A program made the position numbers and the translations under genes. A stretch of 64,000 bases of DNA from the NCBI RefSeq assembly GCF_022749495.1, contig NZ_CP094241.1, positions 2,542,001-2,606,000 on the forward strand. Reading direction: 5' to 3'. The notes beneath the pieces were generated by a model. The model saw only the letters and a program-made list of their open reading frames with translations. It ran no database searches and was not told the origin of the DNA. This document shows positions 26,582-35,989 of the stretch, in pieces; position 1 is the first letter of the stretch; each line of letters opens with the position of its first letter. This DNA is from Neisseria macacae ATCC 33926 (lineage in GTDB: Bacteria > Pseudomonadota > Gammaproteobacteria > Burkholderiales > Neisseriaceae).

Positions 26582-28311
26582 GTATATGTTTTCCCGGATG
26601 GCAGAGAAACAATGCTGAACCGGGTAAACAGGTTCAAATCAGCATACATTGCAAAAAATTCGTTCAATAATTCTCCGAACAAATAAATTTCCGCCTCACC
26701 GCTAAATGCGGTCGAATCAAATGTTACGGTAATATGAATTCCGCGGTGGACTGCGCCACGCTCGATTCTCTGTACTGTTTCATGTTTGACATCAACAATA
26801 CCATTCAGTCTGCGCTTGTTCAGCTCGTCTTCAGTCCAGTCGTAAATGGACAATGCCCCTTTCAAACTGTCGACATTCAATAGTGATAAATAGTTGGGTG
26901 ACAAATGGGACAATATGCGCCATTGGAATCTATCCTCTGTCGGCGGATAACAAGACAATGTCGGCGTGGTAAGATTTCTGACCATTTTGACATTTGGTTC
27001 GGCGATATCGTCGTCTTGAATCTGAGTCTCCCTCAGACTTTTACGCGGCAAAGCGCCATTTGTCCCGACCACCTTCAATGAAAGCGTCTCGGTAGGCAAT
27101 ATATCTTTTCTATCCCACAACAATCCGCCAAGCATGATAAATGTTTCATGTCTTCCTGATACGCCTTGTTTGACTTTGGTATGGAAATACCTTTCAGGCG
27201 CATCATATTTCATCAATCCGCCACGATGCTGGAATGAGGAAAAAGGAATATAGGGGTAACGTTTGCCTGTTTCATGATTAACCGCCTCTACCTCTTCGAC
27301 GGAATAAACTTCAACAGCCATACCTTCATGTAACAGCGGCTTCACCTGATATTCGAACGCCTTATGATCCACTCGGATAGGCTCTGCTTCCATATCAAAC
27401 AGATTGATGGCAGGCACGCAGTTCAATTTCAAACAGTCAGGAGGGAATCGAAGCTCTGAAGGGTATTGCTTGGAAAGAACCACATTCACGCTAAACTCAT
27501 TAATCCGTTCCGACCACGCTCCGGCATCGATGCCCACTAAATCAATAAAGAAAAACTTCTGTTTGAAACAAAAATATTCCAGCAATAGTTGATAGCCGCT
27601 AAAGCTGTTATTGACTTTCTCCCACAACCTTTCATCTTCAGCAAATCCGACTGCCTTAAACTGTATATTGCCGGCAGATGGCAATTCGGCATGATGCAGG
27701 CTGATTCGCGCTGTCTGATTCAACAAAGCATGACGCAATGCGAAGGCAATCGGTTCATCAGCGGAAATATAAATTCTGATTTTGGAAAAATCTAAATTCT
27801 CTTTCTGTATTTGCCGGTGGATACCGAAAGTTAATTTGATGACGCTTTGACCATTCGCATCATAATCCAACAATGTATGCAATATGCTCAAAGGCTGGAG
27901 CGCAACATCAGCAGTGGTCCGATACAAGCATCTGGTCAATCTATCGTTGATATTGATAGGTTCGGACTGAACGGACAATCCTTTTTTAACGACTTGCCCT
28001 CCTTGCAACTTTTTATTATCCGGAATCAATTCCAAAACAGTCAGGGAAGGAATCATCCTCAGATAATGTGGCCACAGCATATGGACCAACCCCTCCGTCA
28101 ATTCCGGAAAGTCATCATCTAATTTTTGTCTGATTCTCCCTGTCAAAAAAGCAAAGCCTTCAAACAGTCTTTCTACATAAGGATCGCGCGTACCTACTCT
28201 GTCTAAATTCAGCATTGCGGCACGATCAGGGTGGGCTTTTGAAAACTCTAATCCCGCCTCTTTGAGATACCGCATCTCTTCTTCATAATAGCGTAATGTG
28301 GGATCTGACAT
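26545..28311 (-). CDS. tssF: T6SS baseplate protein TssF
   Basis: 588 residues. N-terminal signature RYYEEEMRYLKEAGLEFSKA, then YVERLFEGFAFLTGRIRQKLDDDFPELTEGLV and LWPHYLRMIPSLTVLEL, all textbook TssF/ImpG/VasA. Core of the baseplate wedge in the cytoplasm. Full length. It starts 9 bp after the tssA stop and overlaps tssG. Confidence 0.95.
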   Translation of the reverse strand: MSDPTLRYYEEEMRYLKEAGLEFSKAHPDRAAMLNLDRVGTRDPYVERLFEGFAFLTGRIRQKLDDDFPELTEGLVHMLWPHYLRMIPSLTVLELIPDNKKLQGGQVVKKGLSVQSEPININDRLTRCLYRTTADVALQPLSILHTLLDYDANGQSVIKLTFGIHRQIQKENLDFSKIRIYISADEPIAFALRHALLNQTARISLHHAELPSAGNIQFKAVGFAEDERLWEKVNNSFSGYQLLLEYFCFKQKFFFIDLVGIDAGAWSERINEFSVNVVLSKQYPSELRFPPDCLKLNCVPAINLFDMEAEPIRVDHKAFEYQVKPLLHEGMAVEVYSVEEVEAVNHETGKRYPYIPFSSFQHRGGLMKYDAPERYFHTKVKQGVSGRHETFIMLGGLLWDRKDILPTETLSLKVVGTNGALPRKSLRETQIQDDDIAEPNVKMVRNLTTPTLSCYPPTEDRFQWRILSHLSPNYLSLLNVDSLKGALSIYDWTEDELNKRRLNGIVDVKHETVQRIERGAVHRGIHITVTFDSTAFSGEAEIYLFGELLNEFFAMYADLNLFTRFSIVSLPSGKTYTWKDSKTTITRF

Positions 28312-28320
28312 AATATATGC

Positions 28321-29946
28321 TTAATAAATTAATTCCAATGCACGGACAACATCTGCCTGCATCAACTCTGTCCGTAAAAATTCGAGCTGTCCGACTTCCT
28401 CAATATCTTTATTATCAAGGTTTTCACTTAATAGTTGATACCAAAGGGCATACACTTCAAACGTAAAATGTCTGTCCCACTCTTTAACTGTCAACACTTG
28501 CATCTGCTTCGAAGCCTGTTCCAACAGTTTCACTGCCCAGTCCGCCTTTTGGGCGCTTACAGCCAACCGAGCCATCATCACCCATTTTTTAACCTGCCCT
28601 GAGCCTGTCTGCCACTCCGGTAATGTTTCCAACCAAGCAAATGCAGCGTCTAAACCGTGTTCTTGTGTTTTCAACAGAGCCTGTTGCCAGTAACTTTCTT
28701 GATTTTTTGTCTGAGATGGCGACGCTAACACTGCTTTTTGAATGGCTTGACTACTCGTCTGCTTGCGCACGGACGACATGACCTTTTCTTCCAGCCATTT
28801 AAGCGTATCAGCCGATACGAACGGGAATCCGTTATCAAAACTCAAGCCGGTCAGGCCTTCGCATCGGGTCAATAAGGATTTCAACTCAAATAGCGACGAA
28901 TCAATTTGGGAAAGATATAAACCACCCAATGCCTGCTGACCTTGCCATGCGTAATATTGCAAATCCAGCCAATAGTGATTAGCACCTTCCAAAAAAGCCG
29001 CTTCCACTTTATCGAGCAAATCGCGCCATTGCTGCTCCTGAACCAAACGATTCAGGTTTGCCAATAAATCTGCCCTCGGAGCCTTCAAACGCGTCTGACC
29101 GTTTTGATGCGGAGGAATGCCGTTCAATCCGCCCCAACGGACAGCCCGAATCATCTTGTTTGCAGACCAATAACCATCATCCTGTTCTCTCAAGTAGGCA
29201 GCATTAATCCTGACTTGGTCAAGCAAGGCTTTAGAAGAGTTAACCTTTGTGACAGTCAGACTTTCAGACGACCCTCGACTCCCTTGATGAATTTGCGGCG
29301 TTGCCACTTGCTCAACAGGCGCAACAGCTTCCTGATTTTGATTTGAACTTGTCGGTGAGGATGAAAAACGAACAGATGACTCTTCAAAATATTGCAACAA
29401 TGGGAATAAGCTAGGGCGTACTGCCTCTTCCCATCCATCAAAGTAATGTTGCAACGACATCAAAGCCGATAATGTCCGCTTAAGCTCCGTAGAATCGGAT
29501 AATCCTACTTCTTTAAGCGTATCCAACACCCTTTCACCGGACAACCAATTTAATGCATTACGTTTTTGTACCGGCTTTTTCGGCCAAAGCGACTGATCGA
29601 ATTTTTGCAGCAAGCCGCACAAAATCTCCAAGCCGTCTGAAAACCCTGCCAAGCCCCTGTCTCTCAACGAGGCAAAAATGTAATAGGTTGCCACCCTCAG
29701 GTCTTTAGATTCACGCTTCAACAGGCGTTCTGAAGCATCCAAAATCAATCGGTAATCCATACCCGAAAGTTTGGCCAACTCAATTTTGATGGCTTCAAAA
29801 TCATCCGCATAGGCGACATCCTCGCCACAAGGATGGTCGTCTGAAACAGGCTCCAACCATTCTTGCCAGCGATGGATATTGTTATCGGTGATAGATGTAC
29901 CTTCATCACCGAGTATCGGCTTTACCCATTGGGGTAATGTCATCAT
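28321..29946 (-). CDS. tssA: T6SS protein TssA (ImpA domain)
   Basis: 541 residues. The N-terminal ImpA_N domain reads WLEPVSDDHPCGEDVAYADDFEAIKIELAKL, followed by DLRVATYYIFASLRDRGLAGFSDGLEIL and LWPKKPVQKRNALNWL. The long C-terminal extension (about 240-541) is of the helical type that caps or guides the sheath. TssA coordinates baseplate priming and tail polymerisation. Its ATG overlaps the tssM stop (TAATG). A second ATG follows immediately. DUS words occur near 29265 and 29836 inside the gene. Confidence 0.93.
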   Translation of the reverse strand: MMTLPQWVKPILGDEGTSITDNNIHRWQEWLEPVSDDHPCGEDVAYADDFEAIKIELAKLSGMDYRLILDASERLLKRESKDLRVATYYIFASLRDRGLAGFSDGLEILCGLLQKFDQSLWPKKPVQKRNALNWLSGERVLDTLKEVGLSDSTELKRTLSALMSLQHYFDGWEEAVRPSLFPLLQYFEESSVRFSSSPTSSNQNQEAVAPVEQVATPQIHQGSRGSSESLTVTKVNSSKALLDQVRINAAYLREQDDGYWSANKMIRAVRWGGLNGIPPHQNGQTRLKAPRADLLANLNRLVQEQQWRDLLDKVEAAFLEGANHYWLDLQYYAWQGQQALGGLYLSQIDSSLFELKSLLTRCEGLTGLSFDNGFPFVSADTLKWLEEKVMSSVRKQTSSQAIQKAVLASPSQTKNQESYWQQALLKTQEHGLDAAFAWLETLPEWQTGSGQVKKWVMMARLAVSAQKADWAVKLLEQASKQMQVLTVKEWDRHFTFEVYALWYQLLSENLDNKDIEEVGQLEFLRTELMQADVVRALELIY

Positions 29947-32900
29947 TATTTAACCTCAAAAATCTTATTCGGCAGATGGATATTTTTCAGATCCAACAGT
30001 CCCAACGGTCCTTTACCGGAATTGGTCCGCATATAGAAGCGCATCAATTTGTCTTTTTCCAGTGGGAACTCAACCAAATAGGTACTTCCATCAATCGGTG
30101 TAACCCTGGATTTTTCAAGCATACGGATGAAACCGAAACGTCCGCTGATTTCCTGAGTTTTACGCATACCTTCTGCCTCGGTTTCCCAAGAAATACGCAA
30201 ACCGGCATTGCTGACATCACCCGGCCATTTAAATGGCTTCCACTCTGTCTGCTGGTTGAAATAATTCAATGATTGACCATCAACAACCAAGTCAAACTGA
30301 ACAATCCCTTGAGTAGATGTCGGCTTCAGCTCAAAGCTGTAACCCCCTTCTCCGTTGACGAAGAAATCCTCAGAAATCGCACTCAATTTATTCAGCTGTT
30401 GCAACAATCCCGGATTGACTTTCAATTCGCTTCCCGGCGCCACAATCCATTGATTGCCTTGTTTGGTCAAAACACCTGCCAATTGGGTCGTTATAAACTG
30501 ATTCAATGCGCCTTTGTTGATATCCAAGTATTTTGCCAATACGGGAATCGAAACCTCGGTTTCTGATTTGGCAAACGGATATCTGCCACCCAACTCGGAC
30601 TGCATAGGATTAACAAAATTGTTTGCCCACAGATTATTGATGTCTTTTTGGGCCACGCCTGCAATCGAATCCCATACGGAATTAAATGGCAAGACAAAAA
30701 CGTTGCGCGCGAACGGCAGCAATCTGTCGCCCACACCAGCTTCAATCAAACGCGCATACTGCATACCTTCAAGAAATTCATTGTCTCCGCCGTTCAAGAC
30801 TCCTTGAACGGCCGATCTGGCTACACCACCGGTATCGGAAGAAGACGCCATTTGAATCAAACGTTGTTTAATGGTCGTCACGCGCTCAAGGTAGCGTTGC
30901 AGGCTCAAATCGCTCTTCGGATTGATTTGCGCGTCAATCAATTGCAGCAAGTTTTCAAATTCTGCTTCCAACGGTCCTGCCAGATAATCATTGACTTTAC
31001 CTTCCAGTGCGTTGATGTTTTCTGCCTGTGAATTTAATACCGTATCGGCAACCCTACGCGAGCGGGAAGACAGCTGCCTTGCCGCCGCACGTTTTGCAGC
31101 ATCGGCAACCGCCGGATTTACGTCGATTTTTTTGCTGTCCAACTGGCTGCTTTCTTTCACAGCATGGAACAATGCCACCAATGGGGAACGCTGAGGATCT
31201 GCATAAACGTGGAACTGATTGACCGAATCCAAATTGGTCGTTCTTGGCTGCCATGTAATACTGTTCATCATGTCATACCAAGCCGCAGCATATTCTTTGA
31301 AATAACGCTCTTTCAGACTGTTGATCGCAGCTTCCGTCACCGGTGCCTGATGCAGGTTTCCGCCCAGCACCCAGTCAGTATTCTTGCTGTCTTTAACAGC
31401 TTGGTCCAAAGCAGGTTTAACATATTTCTCCCAGCCTTCGACTGTATACACACGAGGCAAAGGTTTGCCGACATTCCAAATGCCTTTCAAATCCTTATTC
31501 AGCAGCTCTGCCAATGTGATGGTTTTCAGCTTGGCATCCGTACCTTGTACGATGCGTTTGTATAACTGTTCACTGCCTTGGTCGCGATTGATCCAATCCA
31601 CCAGAATCTGACGGCTTCGTGACACTAATTCAGGTTGCTCCGTTTCCAGCCAACCGGAATGGGTAGCCATGCGCGGTACGAAAAATTGGGCCAAAATCTG
31701 TGCATCCTTGATAGAAACATTCTGCGCCGACAGCATTTCCACCAGTTTTTTCGTCAGGAATTCAGCATCTTTTGTGTCTTTGGTTTTCTCTACATGAGAC
31801 GTCAGCATCAAATATGCTTTCAGGTCTTGATAAGAACTGTCTTGCAGTTCAAAGTCGTCCGGAATCTGCCCTTCGAGCATAGTCAAACCATCCAACTTAT
31901 TCGCAAAGAATACGGTAGCAGGGCGGCTGACGACATCTTTAACCAAAATACCGTATTTACGATACGCGGCAGCCAACAACTCTTTTCTATGCTCATAGCC
32001 CAAGAACTTGGCTGTATATTGCAAGAAATCCCTGCCGGATTCCATTTCGGCAATACTTTGTTGCAGTTTGATTAAGGCTGCAACTTTTTCCGAGCGTGAT
32101 TTTGCCTTCTGAACACTTTCCAAATCAGCATTCAGACGACCTATATCTTGATAACTGCTGTGCGCACCCACTGCAAACACACTACCGACCAACAAGGCTA
32201 CGGCACTCATTGCCAGATAGGTTTTTTCCGTTTTGGACAAATGCAGTTTTTTACCTGAACCCAAAACAGACAGATCGTTAAACGCACGGTAAATCAAATC
32301 TCCTGATTGTTCGGGATTGTTGGTTTGAATAAACGAAACACCGGCAACTGTATCCAGTTTTCCCAAACTCCGTTTTTCAGCAGCAATATGATCTGCCAAA
32401 GCCTGACTTTGAGAGGGCAATGTGGCAGACAGTTTTGCAATAGGTGTTTGGCGCAAATCTTCCTCAATCAGCTGCGTACCCACTGCCGCCAGCTGGTTGG
32501 CAAACTGATCCAATTCTTTCGCCAACTCCGTTGCCGATACAGTCGAACCATATTTCAAAGCATGGCTGATGGCTGATGGCATTTCATCGGCTTCATTGGT
32601 CAGATACACCTGATTAATCGGCAGCTTCCATCCGAGCTTTTTCATCAACTCAGTCAATTGCGCGGCATTTTCGTGAATTGAGGATTTTGCTTGAAGCGAA
32701 ACAATGCCTTCGGCAGGACGTTTACCCACACCCCTCAGATATTGCCAACCGCCCGCAGGCTCCATAGCCTGTGCATCAATCCAAATAGCCGATGCAGTTT
32801 CTACCCACAACTGACGGCGGATATCCGGCAAAGAGGCTTCCAGCAAAGCAGTATCTTGAGTGACCACAAAAATCCAAGGCTTACGGTGTTTTTTATATTG

Positions 32901-33221
32901 CTTGGTCAGCAAGTGGATATGCCTCAACTGCTCCCAGCGTTCCGACACGCCGATCAAATGGGTAGATTCCGCACTGTCGCCGCTTAAATCTTCGGGATTC
33001 AGATGCTTCAAATTGGAATGTCTGTCGGACACGCCTGACCAAAGCATTCGTGTCAACAGAGGGATAAAGAATATCAACGAGGTCACTACCGTGATACATG
33101 CCCACACAACCGCTTTGGCTGCAGATGTATCGATTCCGAATTTATGACCTAAAAAGTAGAGTAAGACTGCACTGACGATGCTTAGAATAATAACCACTAT
33201 GCCAGTAAAAATTGGCTTCAT
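29946..33221 (-). CDS. tssM: T6SS membrane-complex protein TssM (IcmF)
   Basis: 1091 residues. Two N-terminal transmembrane helices (about 5-27 and 36-60), a cytoplasmic domain (about 62-330), a third helix (about 335-355) and a large periplasmic region ending in the beta-rich domain that binds TssJ. IcmF and DUF1215/ImpE-type stretches are recognisable (TNPEQSGDLIYRAFNDLSVLG). The position where many TssM proteins carry a Walker A P-loop reads KPWIFVVTQDTALLEASL, with no GxxxxGK[ST], so this copy is not expected to bind ATP there. TssM spans the envelope with TssJ and TssL. It is the largest gene of the cluster. Confidence 0.94.
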   Translation of the reverse strand: MKPIFTGIVVIILSIVSAVLLYFLGHKFGIDTSAAKAVVWACITVVTSLIFFIPLLTRMLWSGVSDRHSNLKHLNPEDLSGDSAESTHLIGVSERWEQLRHIHLLTKQYKKHRKPWIFVVTQDTALLEASLPDIRRQLWVETASAIWIDAQAMEPAGGWQYLRGVGKRPAEGIVSLQAKSSIHENAAQLTELMKKLGWKLPINQVYLTNEADEMPSAISHALKYGSTVSATELAKELDQFANQLAAVGTQLIEEDLRQTPIAKLSATLPSQSQALADHIAAEKRSLGKLDTVAGVSFIQTNNPEQSGDLIYRAFNDLSVLGSGKKLHLSKTEKTYLAMSAVALLVGSVFAVGAHSSYQDIGRLNADLESVQKAKSRSEKVAALIKLQQSIAEMESGRDFLQYTAKFLGYEHRKELLAAAYRKYGILVKDVVSRPATVFFANKLDGLTMLEGQIPDDFELQDSSYQDLKAYLMLTSHVEKTKDTKDAEFLTKKLVEMLSAQNVSIKDAQILAQFFVPRMATHSGWLETEQPELVSRSRQILVDWINRDQGSEQLYKRIVQGTDAKLKTITLAELLNKDLKGIWNVGKPLPRVYTVEGWEKYVKPALDQAVKDSKNTDWVLGGNLHQAPVTEAAINSLKERYFKEYAAAWYDMMNSITWQPRTTNLDSVNQFHVYADPQRSPLVALFHAVKESSQLDSKKIDVNPAVADAAKRAAARQLSSRSRRVADTVLNSQAENINALEGKVNDYLAGPLEAEFENLLQLIDAQINPKSDLSLQRYLERVTTIKQRLIQMASSSDTGGVARSAVQGVLNGGDNEFLEGMQYARLIEAGVGDRLLPFARNVFVLPFNSVWDSIAGVAQKDINNLWANNFVNPMQSELGGRYPFAKSETEVSIPVLAKYLDINKGALNQFITTQLAGVLTKQGNQWIVAPGSELKVNPGLLQQLNKLSAISEDFFVNGEGGYSFELKPTSTQGIVQFDLVVDGQSLNYFNQQTEWKPFKWPGDVSNAGLRISWETEAEGMRKTQEISGRFGFIRMLEKSRVTPIDGSTYLVEFPLEKDKLMRFYMRTNSGKGPLGLLDLKNIHLPNKIFEVK

Positions 33222-33433
33222 AATAACTTCCGAAAAATAAATTTAAAATCTAAAAACTTAATCTGTATTTTGAATATCAGAACTTTTGAATTATTAAGAT
33301 GAAAGGCTTCTTGCCAAACCTGCCCCGAATCAGGCATGCGCCCCTAAAAACCTGCAACACTAAAAGGATTATGCAATTTTGTATCTTATTTCAGACAATC
33401 CGGCACTTTAGCTCCTTGCAGATTCCATTCCCC

Positions 33434-33697
33434 TTAGTCGCTTCCGACAGTCGGCATACTGCTGATCAAAGCGCAGCCGCATGCAGTTTTACAACCGTCC
33501 ACAGCGACATCGCGCCCTTTAAACGACATATATTGACTGCCTTCGATAATCGGATTGGTGCCATGCCCGGGTATGGGGCAAGAAACCAAATCGCCTACCA
33601 GAGCGGCAGGCTTTCCTTCAATGACCATATCCGAAGACGCTTGAACCACAACGCCTCCATGAGTAGTCGCATCTCCCAGCCTGATAATACCTTTCAT
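33434..33697 (-). CDS. PAAR-domain spike-tip protein
   Basis: 87 residues from ATG 33695-33697, preceded by AAAGGTAAAAACT; an in-frame ATG 11 codons earlier is weaker. It is a single stand-alone PAAR domain: RLGDATTHGGVVVQASSDMV, VGDLVSCPIPGHGTNPIIEGS and VDGCKTACGCALI, with H and C residues at the metal-binding positions. PAAR proteins sharpen the VgrG spike and may carry effectors; this one has no effector extension. It is 212 bp upstream of tssM on the same strand and is probably the first gene of the operon. Confidence 0.92.
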   Translation of the reverse strand: MKGIIRLGDATTHGGVVVQASSDMVIEGKPAALVGDLVSCPIPGHGTNPIIEGSQYMSFKGRDVAVDGCKTACGCALISSMPTVGSD

Positions 33698-34322
33698 AGT
33701 TTTTACCTTTTTAAAAAATTTACTTATCATATCAAAAAATAAATAAATTAGTAACTACCGTTAAATATCAAATTCATACCGCTTATCACCCGGGTTATAA
33801 CGCGGGCAAAATTACGATGGTTTGAGTGCCAATCGATTTTTTAAAATAATGAATAAAGCCATTGCCATTCAAATATTTATGACAACTTAAGTTCATACCG
33901 AATCAAAACAGGATAAAGCCCGACTGGTTTTAAAATTAATCCGCTCTAGAAAAAATAAACAAAACAATTTTCAGACGACCCCTTGAGGTAACCTGACTTG
34001 CTCCTTTCAAAAATGAATTAACTGTCCACCATGGGACGGTTTTAAGTTTGAGAATAGGAGATTTAAAGAGAAAAGTGTTTCAAGGGCGGACTTCTTCAAG
34101 CTATAGTGGATTAAATTTAAATCAGGACAAGGCGACGAAGCCGCAGACAGTACAGATAGTACGGAACCGATTCACTTGGTGCTTCAGCACCTTAGAGAAT
34201 CGTTCTCTTTGAGCTAAGGCGAGGCAACGCCGTAATAGTTTAAAGTTAATCCACTATATTTTTACGCTTAAAGAGGTCGTTTGATGAGAAACCCATAGCC
34301 ATTACCGATCGATAATCACGCT
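33698..34322. other. Intergenic region between the PAAR gene and the photolyase gene
   Basis: Over 600 bp without a credible gene. It contains a complete Correia element (34102-34258, listed separately), a worn Correia end near 33918-33950 (ACTGGTTTTAAAATTAATCC), and a single DUS near 33971. The T6SS promoter presumably lies in the AT-rich part 33,700-33,900. Confidence 0.5.
34102..34258. repeat. Correia repeat enclosed element, full length
   Basis: 157 bp, TATAGTGGATTAAATTTAAA to the inverted ATCCACTATA end. Nearly identical to the copies at 22762 and 38207. Confidence 0.93.
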
Positions 34323-35606
34323 CTAGGGCGCGACGACGGGTGGCGGATAGCCGTGTGCATCAATTTCAGACGAGGCGAGCCACGGGGTATGGACGAGATT
34401 GACGGGCAGATGCGCCAACTCGGGGATATGGCGGCGGACGAATGTGCCGTCCGGGTCAAGCCGGCGGGCGGTTTGGATAATATCGATGGAACACCTGCGG
34501 GCATTGCGGGCGGCGGTTTGCCAGTTGCCTTCGTTCAACGCGGGGTCAAAATCGGTTTGCTGCGCGGCGAACCAAGCGATGCCGTGTTCGGACGGCTGAT
34601 GCAGGATGCCGCACAAAAATTCCGCCGTCAGGGAGCGCAGGGCGGGATGCAGCCAGCCGCTCGATTTCAGGCTGCGCATGGCGGCATCGATAAGCGGGAA
34701 ACCTGTTTCCCCCTGCCGCCAGCGTTCCGTCAGGTCGTCTGAAAACGGCGCAGATTCAGCAGCAGATTCAGGCTCGATGCGGGCGCGGTGATAGGCAAGC
34801 TGCTGATAGAAATCGCGCCGAATCAAGTTGTCCAACCAAGCATCTGCGCCCTGCCCTGCGGCTTCGGCCGCCAACACGCGCGGCGAAATGCAGCCTGCGC
34901 TCAAATACGCACTCAATCGACTGGTGCCTTTTCTGGTGGGAAAATCCTTCATAATCGGATAAAACCTGATATTTTCTTTGAACTTCCGCCATTGCTTATC
35001 CGCTTCATCTTCGCCGCCACGTTGTGCGGAAACCATGTCCTGCTGCCCGTTCCACGCAGGAAATGACGGCATTTCAACAGAGGTCGTCTGAAAAATTTCA
35101 GCGAGTCCGCCTCCCGCATCCCGCCCGCCGAACCGCTGCCGAAACAAAGCCAGCCACGCTTCTTTATAATGCGGGAAGTCGGTATAAGGCGCGCCGTGAC
35201 TGCCCATGATTTCTGCCTTGGCGAATATGGCACGGTCGTTAACACGCTCGAACGCAACGCCTTGTTCATCCAAAATCCGCCAAATGCGGTTATCTTGCCC
35301 GATTTCAGACGACGTATAGGCTTCGTCTGCAATTACGGTCTGAACATTCAACCGCGTCGCCAAAGCAGGCAATTCTTCCACACGGTTCACCGCATACAAA
35401 GCCACGCCACGGGCCGCCAGCAAGCCATGCAAAGCCGCCGCCGCCTGATAATGAAACCAATCCTGACGCGGATTGGGGATTTCAGACGACCTCCGCGCCA
35501 CCCACACGCCTGCCACAGGCAATCCCCGCTTCACGGCGGCGGACAACGCGGCGTTGTCGCGTATGCGCAGGTTGCGGCGGAACCAGACCAATGTATGTGC
35601 TTGCAT
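34323..35606 (-). CDS. phrB: Photolyase-family protein with altered active site
   Basis: 427 residues from ATG 35604-35606 (family start MQAHTLVWFRRNLRIRDNAAL). An N-terminal alpha/beta domain and a C-terminal FAD-type helical domain of class I CPD photolyases are recognisable: KGTSRLSAYLSAGCISPR, GFPLIDAAMRSL, NEGNWQ. Several substrate and flavin positions differ from E. coli PhrB. The motif MHNRLRM reads LHPALRS (320-326), WREFY reads RRDFY, and the segment GTDAAPYFRIFNP that contacts FAD is replaced by unrelated, shorter sequence (RNARRCSIDIIQTARR, 367-382). The gonococcal PhrB homologue is reported not to photoreactivate. This one is probably also not a working photolyase. The two-frame-shift explanation is discussed in findings. 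Confidence 0.85.
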   Translation of the reverse strand: MQAHTLVWFRRNLRIRDNAALSAAVKRGLPVAGVWVARRSSEIPNPRQDWFHYQAAAALHGLLAARGVALYAVNRVEELPALATRLNVQTVIADEAYTSSEIGQDNRIWRILDEQGVAFERVNDRAIFAKAEIMGSHGAPYTDFPHYKEAWLALFRQRFGGRDAGGGLAEIFQTTSVEMPSFPAWNGQQDMVSAQRGGEDEADKQWRKFKENIRFYPIMKDFPTRKGTSRLSAYLSAGCISPRVLAAEAAGQGADAWLDNLIRRDFYQQLAYHRARIEPESAAESAPFSDDLTERWRQGETGFPLIDAAMRSLKSSGWLHPALRSLTAEFLCGILHQPSEHGIAWFAAQQTDFDPALNEGNWQTAARNARRCSIDIIQTARRLDPDGTFVRRHIPELAHLPVNLVHTPWLASSEIDAHGYPPPVVAP

Positions 35607-35989
35607 GGCGATGTCGTCTGAAAGGGATAAGGCATTTGATTTTAGCAGAAATTTTACAGCCCGAAGAAGGAGGAGGAATACGGGAAGGTCGTCTGAAAAT
35701 CTAGGGCGTGCTATTCGCAAAAGCTGTTTGCTGTTTCAACCTGTGCGATACTCCCTATTCCGAACCTGCCTTAAACCCTGCTCTCCTACTCTGCTCGAAT
35801 AATCTGCACGCCACAGGTCCGTTGTCCTGACCCATCCTATCGCTCAAAAAATGCTAAACATCGCACACGCTTTCAGACGCCCCCTCATCGCCCCGTCTTC
35901 CGACATTGCCGTTCGTCATACCATATCCCATCCTTTCCCCATTTCCGTTATATTCCGTCACTTTGCAAATCTGAAGATCGTCTGAAAAT
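35607..35989. other. Intergenic region with scattered single DUS words
   Basis: Divergent region between the photolyase-like gene and the DUF817 gene. Single DUS words at about 35611, 35685 and a one-base variant directly before the ATG at 35990. No gene or paired hairpin was recognised. Confidence 0.45.
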
